64,000 nucleotides of DNA from Antedon mediterranea (taxonomy: Eukaryota > Echinodermata > Crinoidea > Comatulida > Antedonidae): contig NC_092673.1 in NCBI RefSeq assembly GCF_964355755.1, positions 10,051,001 through 10,115,000 of the forward strand, read 5' to 3'. Numbering within the stretch: the first letter of the stretch is position 1; the number at the start of each line of letters is the position of its first letter. Positions 57,952 to 64,000 of the stretch are shown in pieces. The notes beneath the pieces were generated by a model. The model was not told where the DNA came from. It saw only the letters and a program-made list of their open reading frames with translations, and searched no databases. The position numbers were made by a program, and so were the translations under genes.

Positions 57952-60060
57952 TTAAAAAAAGGTAAATCCTGCAACAAGTATTATTTTATAATTATTTGTA
58001 AAATGATAATAAATGTTCTTTAAACAATGATTTAAATATATATATATTGATTTGGTACTTTGTAGTTCGTAATTCAAGTCATTCCACAATTTAGGTCCCA
58101 CACATGACACAGTAAAACTAGTAGAAGTACGATTACGTTTTCTGAGTCTCATTTTGTCTTTAGATCTTGTATTATAATTATGGTAAGAACCATTTTTAAT
58201 AAAGAGCGATGAAAAACGCACGTCCTGATTAGTAGTAACATTATACATGAAAAGCCCAATTTGGTACCTATTGATATCCGCAATTTTAAGAAGTTTAAAT
58301 TTATAGAAACATTCAGTCATTGAATCATTAAACTTTGACCATGTTATAGCTCGTAATGCCCTTTTCTGGAGTTTAAATAACTCACCTAGATAACTTGGAA
58401 ATGTACTACACCATATTATGTTGCAATAATTTAATACTGGTTCAATGAGTGATTTGTATATTGTCCAGAGAGCATAGGTTGGTACAAAATGTCTTACTTT
58501 ATATAGTATGCCTACATATCGAGATATTTTCCTAGCTGTAACATTGATGTGATTCTTATATGTGAGAAATTCATCAATATGTACTCCAAGGAATTTAGTC
58601 GATTTAACTCATCTATTCTTTTATTGTTGACATAAATATTTACATTCTCAAATTTACTTGGATTTCACTGATTGCGGAAAATTATTTAATTAGTTTTTTT
58701 AACGTTGATTGATAGTTTATTGCACATGAACCAATCCGAAACATTTTTTAGTTCACCATTAACTAGATCTATGAGCGTATCCAAGTTTTCGTGAGATGCA
58801 GATATGTTTGTGTCGTCAGCAAATAAAACAAAAGATAACGAGTTTGAGCAATTAAATACATCGTTAATGTACAAAATAAAAAGTAGAGGCCCCAGAATTG
58901 AACCCTGTGGTACACCGCAATTTATATCCATCAAACACGAACTTGTGTTATCAATAGACGTAAATTGTTTCCTTCCACTAATATAGTTTCTAAACCATTT
59001 AAGTGCCGTGCCTCTTATGCCATAGTGTTCCAATTTTTTAGAAGTATATCATGGTTGATGGTGTCAAACGCTTTTGACAAATCAATAAATATACCGATGG
59101 TATTTTTTTTTCTTATCAAGCGCATCGGTTATTCGTTCAACCAGATCTATAACGGCCATAAAAGTAGAACTGTTTTTTCTGAAACCATATTGTGCATTAT
59201 TAAGGATGTTAAACTTTGTGATATAATTATTTACTCTAATTTGAACAATTTTTTCAAGAATTTTTGAAGCGGTAGGCAGAATAGAGATTGGCCTATAATT
59301 ACTGACGTCATTTTTATTGCCAGATTTAAAAATTGGAACTACTCTAGCTGCTTTCATACTATCAGGGACCATGCCTGTCTCAAGAGAGAGGTTAAAGATA
59401 TGTACAAGAGCAGCAGCAATAATATGTTTTAGAATGCGATTACTTAAGTTATCAACACCTTCTGAATTTGAATTTTTGATTTGACTAACTATTTCAATAA
59501 CCTCTTCTTCATTCGTAGGATTGAAAAATATAGATTCGGATTGACTCTCTTTCATATATTGTTTAAAGTCAGAATTGTTTACATTTGGTATTTTGTTTGG
59601 TAATTCATTTCCAATGTTGGAGAAGAGTCATTAAAAGCGTCAGACATACCTTTTGGATCACATACCAAAGTTTTATTACTATGGTTAATTACCTCATTTG
59701 GCCTAACACTCGATTTTTTTCTATTTAGAACTTCATTTAAAACTTTCCATGTTTGCTTTGAATCGTGTCGAGCCGCATCCAGTTTTTTGGAATAATATTG
59801 TTTTTTCCGAATTGTAATTAAATGAGTTAATTTGTTTTTGTACTTTTTATATATTTGTTTTAATAATTGTGTTGGGTTTTTAAGGTATTTTTTATAAAGT
59901 TTATTTTTCTTTTTTATTGAAATCAAAATTCCTGTTGTGATCCATGGTTTTTTCTTTGTATTACCATTTGGCTTATTACTTTTTGTAGGTATCTTATTAT
60001 CTATGAGATTGGATAGTTTTTTAATAAATAGGTTTCACGTCACTTTCAAAGCAATCTATG
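57952..60060 (-). pseudogene. LINE ORF2: RT and C-terminal domain, endonuclease lost
   Basis: Reading down: KKPWITTGILISIKKKNKLY (RT linker), NSNSEGVDNLSNRILK, SNYRPISILPTASKILEKI, AQYGFRKNSSTFMAV, then after a frameshift in a Lys-rich run INCGVPQGSILGPLLFILYI and SFVLFADDTN. The last is the catalytic FADD, intact here. The next part, GVHIDEFLTYKNHINVTARK and LNYCNIIW, leads to the C-terminal frame (58320-57952) with YHNYNTRSKDKMRL and CVGPKLWNDLN. Breaks occur near 59570, 59090 and 58680. The product would reverse-transcribe its own RNA at the insertion site, but without the endonuclease and with three breaks this copy is dead. Confidence 0.85.
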
Positions 60061-60753
60061 GAATGTGTAGGACTCGATTTATTTTCATATCGAGTCGTGC
60101 TCATAAAGTAGTATTGGAAAAAAGAACAAAATACAATCAATTCACCAAAGCTTTTAAGCAAAATGGCGTTCAACTAAATGACTAAAAACCGGCAGGTTAG
60201 CAATACAATAATAAAAAAAAAACACAATTTGCAATATAAAGAATCACAATAAAGCACACACACCAAACAATTAATGCAGTCTATAATTTATACAATAAAA
60301 TTCTGGTTTCAGGGCAAAAACAAGAAATCTCACAATTTCACATTCAATGTAATACCACATGGTAAGTTAGGTGGAATGCAGTTTGTTGAGATCGGAAAAT
60401 TTTGTTACGACAATCTTCTTATTATTCTTAGTTAGTAATAGTACATGTATGCGTCCATCTTGGGTCCAGACTGCGGTCAAGGCGGAATTATGCTGGGTTT
60501 TGATGGTTCTTAACAATTTCATTCTTTTCATTGTTAGGTTCTCGTGTATAAAGGTATCAGTTTTCTTTTTGCTTTATAAACTTCATTTCTTTTATTGTAT
60601 TGAGCGAACTTCACAATAACTCCCCGGGGCTTGCCGTTACTTGGTTTCTTGGGGCCTAGTCTGTGACTCCTATCAATGTCATTATGATTCACCGTAAGGT
60701 TCATCTTAGAACTAAATAATTGTGTAACAATTTTATCGGTATTCTCACCTACT

Positions 60754-61781
60754 TACAGAGTAGTTACAGAGTGATTTAAATAAGATTTATGAATGGTCAG
60801 TTTTAAATAAACTACCATTAAATGCATCAAAATGTGCAGCAATGAGTTTATCCAGGTGTAAAGATCCCATCATATTTGCTTACAATATCAATTCCGATTC
60901 AACGGAAAGAGTCCATGAATTCAAACTACTTGGTGTATATATCAACAGTAAATTAACATGCCACTCTCATGTAGATTATGTTTGTAGTAAGGCAAGCAAA
61001 CTTCTTGGTTTTGTTTCAAGATGTAGTAAAGCAATGTCTTGGATGGCAATGCTAAATCTTTACAAAGCACTAATACTACCTGTTGTGACTTACTGTTGTT
61101 GTATGTGGGCACCTACTGAAATATCTCATATGTATAGACTTGAAAGGGTTCAGAGAAAGGCCACTAGAATAATTATGTACAGAAAAGAAGGAAATTGGGA
61201 CACTTCATATTTATATAGGTTAAAGACCCTAAATATTTTAAGTATTGAAGATATATTTAAAGTGTATAGACTCACATTAGGTTTTAAAATAATGAATGCA
61301 TGGCCTCTGTCCATCATCCTTTAATGAGTTTGTGAGATCAAGTGAGAGGTGTGAAGGGCGGTTAATACATTGGAAGGCAAAGACCAATACATTTTTAAAT
61401 TCATCGTTTGTTATTTTCCCTAGATTATGGGAGCAACTTCCCAATGAAATTAAACAATGTGCTACAATTTCAGACTTTAAAGCCCAACTCATCAAACATT
61501 TGATCTCAAAATATTAAGTTGTACTGTAATTGTTTATATTGTTTATTCAATGCAGCTTATTTTTAATTGGTGTATCTCATTATAACTTTGTTTTGTTTTG
61601 TTTTATTTTGACTTAATTTGTGCTACTTAGTTTTGTTATTTTTGTATTTTATAAGTAATGATGGAGTAAGAGCAGTTTTCTGTTTGGGCTCATGCCTATT
61701 ACTTGCTCCTGGCAAGATGAATTGTAAAATGTACTTTATGAACTTTTGCCGAATAAATATTATTAAATATTATTATTATTA
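60754..61781 (+). mobile_element. 5'-truncated LINE nested in ORF1 of another LINE
   Basis: Only the end of ORF2 and the 3' tail are present. The tail reads 'ttttgccgaataaatatt' followed by (ATT)n up to 61781. The host sequence on both sides forms one continuous ORF1 when the insert is removed; a 'tac' target duplication is possible. Strand is opposite to the host LINE. Confidence 0.85.
60766..61517 (+). pseudogene. LINE RT thumb and C-terminal domain fragment
   Basis: The frame starts inside the RT after the catalytic site: SDLNKIYEWSVLNKLPLNAS, KCAAMSLSRCKD, then VHEFKLLGVYINSKLTCHSH, YKALILPVVTYCCCMWAP and RLERVQRKATRIIMY. A frameshift near 61300 leads into the second frame with FVIFPRLWEQLPNEIKQC and a stop at 61517. 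Truncation at the 5' end is usual for LINE copies, so this piece was probably dead on arrival. Confidence 0.85.
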
Positions 61782-62004
61782 CTTTCTCCTCCAGTCCGTG
61801 TATCACCAAACAGTTCCTCCTGGAATATTGTTCACTTTCATCCAGTGATTCCCTAATGTCTTCGATTTCCTGTTCCATTTTCTTCATGCGATCATTCGAC
61901 TCGTCAAGTCTCTGGTGATTATAGCATAACAAATGAAAAATCAAGATTACCTTATTTTACTTCATTTTAGGAAACGCACTGTGTACCACAACAATTTACT
62001 ATTA

Positions 62005-63818
62005 GTCAGGTGGCTTAGCGACTAAAACGTTACACAGTGGACAAAAGCACCAAATTTTGCATTCGAGGCTTCTTTTAGACGTACTAATTGATTTTTGCCT
62101 AGGAGCCACCCAATCAGCTTCCGATTTTCCAAGATGGCGTCCAAAATCCAAAATGGCTGCCAGAAATTCATATATCTCTGGCTGTAAAAGTTACAATAGA
62201 CAAATAATGTACTGAATCAAGAATTTCTGAGGTCAGTAAAACCAATTCAGGAAATATTATATAAAGTGAGTTCCAAGATGGCACCCAAAAATGAAAAAAA
62301 TGGTAGCCATTGATATTGAAATACATATAATCGTATACAAAGTCACAAATAGTCCATTCCTAATGTATTTTAGTCTGCAAATCAGAAGGAAAGTGCAAGC
62401 ATTGCATTTTATGAAATTTTTAACCATGCTAGTTATAAAAACCCATGTTATCAAATTTCTAATGTTTTCTTTGACCTTTGACCTCAATTTGAATATTTTA
62501 ATCCAATTGAAAACAAAATAACCATATCTCCGCAACGCTTACATTAAATTAAATCATTTTAGTGTCAAATTATTTGGAAGATGCTTATTAATATTCGTCC
62601 TAATGGAAACATTTATCAAAAATGGCCGGAAGTATGATTTTTGGTATTTTTGACCTTTGACCTGCATGTCATATAACTTGGTAACTAACAGTTGGACAAA
62701 CTTTAAATAGGTCTCAAATTAATCAGAAGATGGATGTTTCTATTCAGTGTAATACAAACTTTTCCAAGAAAATGACCCAGATTCTTGTTATTGACCTGTA
62801 CTGGTAGTACACATTTCTATATCTCGAAAACTAGTGGTCGTAAAAATTCTTTATGAGAAATTGTTAAAAAAATATATATTTACATGTTTTATAATAAAAC
62901 AGTTTCTATGAAAATGTAAAAGAATCCGATTTATGACTAAACTAAATTTGTAATTTGTTAACATCCAATTAAAATGTGTTATATTTGCTGATTTTAGGCA
63001 CTTAACGTAAATTTATCTAAACTATGGATATTTAATGTAAAATTTGTTTTCTTTGTAATTATCTATCAAATAAGACCATTTAAAAAATATTCTGACAAAA
63101 ACTTAGTTAGTCACAGGTCAAAAAGTGTACTTTTACTTATGTCAACAGTGCTCTCAATCTTTATTTTCCCCAAAAATACCACATTTTATGTGGTTTCAGC
63201 CCGGGTTTCAGAAACTGAATTGGTTACTGAATAGATTTTTTTTACAGTTACTTGTAATTTACATACCACCTCTACCATTTACTACAGCTACTTCATTTAC
63301 ATATTACTTCTGCCGTCCACAGATACTGTATGTGATTTCCTAGTTGACTGGCAGCCATTTTGGATTTTTCCCACCATCTTTGCAACGAGTGACCTATATT
63401 ATGTACCATGTCTAAATTATGTTTCAATGACCATGATTAGGCCTACTCCATGTTTTCCTACTTCGTTTGATACCTATATGCGATTTCTGCAACCAGAATG
63501 ATATTCCAGTTTAGGCTACTGGCAGCCATGTTGGATTTTGGCTACCATCTTAACAACGAATGACCCATGTCATGCAACATGTCTAAAATATGTTTCAATG
63601 ACCATGAATACTTATATTTTGATTGTTCATTTGCCTATATGTGACTTCTGGAACAAATGAAATGTGATTTTCCAATGTATTGATCTTGAAAAATAAATTA
63701 CGACCAGAGTAGCTCCTAGGCAAAAATCAATTGGTAGGTCTCAACGAAGCTCCATGCCAAATTTGGCGCTTTTGTCCACCGTGTAACGATTTCCTCATTT
63801 TTTGTTAAGCCACCTGAC
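62005..63818. mobile_element. 1.8-kb foldback element
   Basis: Terminal segments of about 105-110 bp are imperfect inverted copies. They start GTCAGGTGGCTTA and end with its reverse complement, and share 'cgttacac', 'gtggacaaaagc' and 'caattgatttttgcctagg'. TA lies outside each end. Further in, 'caaaatccaaaatggctgcc' near 62144 and 'ggcagccattttggattttt' near 63350 are also inverted. The interior has TGACCTTTGACCT at 62472-62484 and 62651-62663. It is non-coding and belongs to the same repeat style as 2441-5846 and 44892-48381. Confidence 0.78.
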
Positions 63819-63950
63819 TATATTGAATGATATTAAATAAATTTACCATACAGTATAGGCATATTAATAATTAATTCTAAATTTTTATGAAATAAATTAA
63901 TGCAATAAATAAATACTGGTTGTATAAATAAAACAAACTCTTTGACTTAC

Positions 63951-64000
63951 AACTTCAGACTCATAAAGTTCACCATCAAGCAATATATAATTTGGATCTG
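63951..64000 (-). CDS. Exon of the unrecognised membrane-protein gene, cut by the window end
   Basis: The minus strand is open from the window edge (DPNYILLDGELYESEV) to a GTAAGTC donor at 63950. It ends in phase 0, matching the phase-0 start of the exon at 57687; joined, the acidic segment runs into DDPPGLPIW and the membrane span. The ~6.3-kb intron between them contains two LINEs and a foldback element. The extracellular part presumably lies beyond the window. Confidence 0.5.

Larger units (their letters stand above)
57804..61944 (-). mobile_element. Minus-strand LINE (CR1/L2/jockey-like group)
   Basis: The order on the minus strand is ORF1 (61944-60367, split by a nested LINE), then ORF2 RT and C-terminal domain (about 60060-57952), then a 3' end near 57804 ('gaatatttgaatttgaatac'). 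The endonuclease is missing: only about 300 bases separate the ORF1 stop from the RT-linker region. The RT has few disruptions, so the copy is younger than the LINE at 49340-57405. It lies in the intron of the minus-strand host gene, in the same orientation. Confidence 0.82.
60367..61944 (-). pseudogene. LINE ORF1 interrupted by a nested LINE
   Basis: The N-terminal part (61944-61782) reads RLDESNDRMKKMEQEIEDI, then ESEQYSRRNCLVIHGLEEK: a coiled coil leading into the RRM-like segment of LINE ORF1 proteins. The rest (60753-60367) reads VGENTDKIVTQLFSSKMNL, then HNDIDRSHRLGPKKPSNGKP, RGVIVKFAQYNKRNEVYKAK, and near the end WTQDGRIHVLL and FSDLNKLHST-stop. Removing the plus-strand insert at 60754-61781 joins GLEEK to VGENT in frame. 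A frameshift also occurs near 60550. ORF1 proteins of this type chaperone the LINE RNA. Confidence 0.82.

Overview
The window looks like intergenic and intronic DNA from an animal nuclear genome. It is AT-rich, has very few host exons, and is packed with eukaryotic transposons: PIF/Harbinger, TTAA-target THAP (Kolobok-like), Penelope-like, several LINEs, tRNA-derived SINEs and one LTR fragment. Scattered clusters of the word AGGCCTA and the mix of element types fit a marine invertebrate deuterostome, most likely an echinoderm. That taxonomic guess comes from general familiarity and no search was run. I saw no bacterial operon, CRISPR array or intact viral genome.

Layout. Positions 1-6050 hold AT-rich dispersed repeats and a foldback element (arms 2441-3020 and 5285-5846) around a minisatellite of about 50 units of 30-31 bp (3329-4905). 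Positions 6051-35218 hold one head-to-tail array of about fifteen monomers of 1.51-1.66 kb once insertions are subtracted, preceded by a partial monomer. Many monomers end in one or two short hairpin cassettes. The array was later hit by a Harbinger element carrying a decayed MADF gene (6907-9400), a 2.0-kb TIR element (15542-17557) and a 626-bp TTAA MITE (22716-23341).

Just after the array lies the best host coding sequence: the probable last exon of a mitochondrial ribosome-recycling factor gene (35728-35965, plus strand). Positions 37600-38310 hold an unrecognised minus-strand reading frame. Positions 38613-44450 are a chain of repeats: an inverted copy of the first kilobase of the window, a Harbinger element with a broken Myb/SANT gene, a 1.5-kb TIR element, a tRNA-derived SINE and a Penelope-like fragment with 171-bp inverted arms and hammerhead-like motifs. 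Positions 44892-48381 form a 3.5-kb palindrome.

From about 49340 to 57405 lies a dead plus-strand LINE (SGNH and zinc-knuckle ORF1; endonuclease/RT ORF2). It is interrupted by a 3.6-kb TTAA-flanked element (50481-54063) with two opposed decayed genes: a THAP-domain gene on the plus strand, and on the minus strand a multi-exon gene whose product resembles the cytoplasmic ballast domain of P2X7 receptors. This is the most interesting part of the window. A further 0.9-kb element ending in a 160-nt hairpin (54388-55296) splits the endonuclease.

At the right end, two minus-strand exons that join in phase (63951-64000 and 57581-57687) suggest a host gene encoding a single-pass membrane protein. 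Its roughly 6.3-kb intron carries a minus-strand LINE (57804-61944), a plus-strand LINE nested in that LINE's ORF1 (60754-61781), and another foldback element (62005-63818). Nearly every transposon gene seen is broken, so the window is mainly a record of successive insertions.
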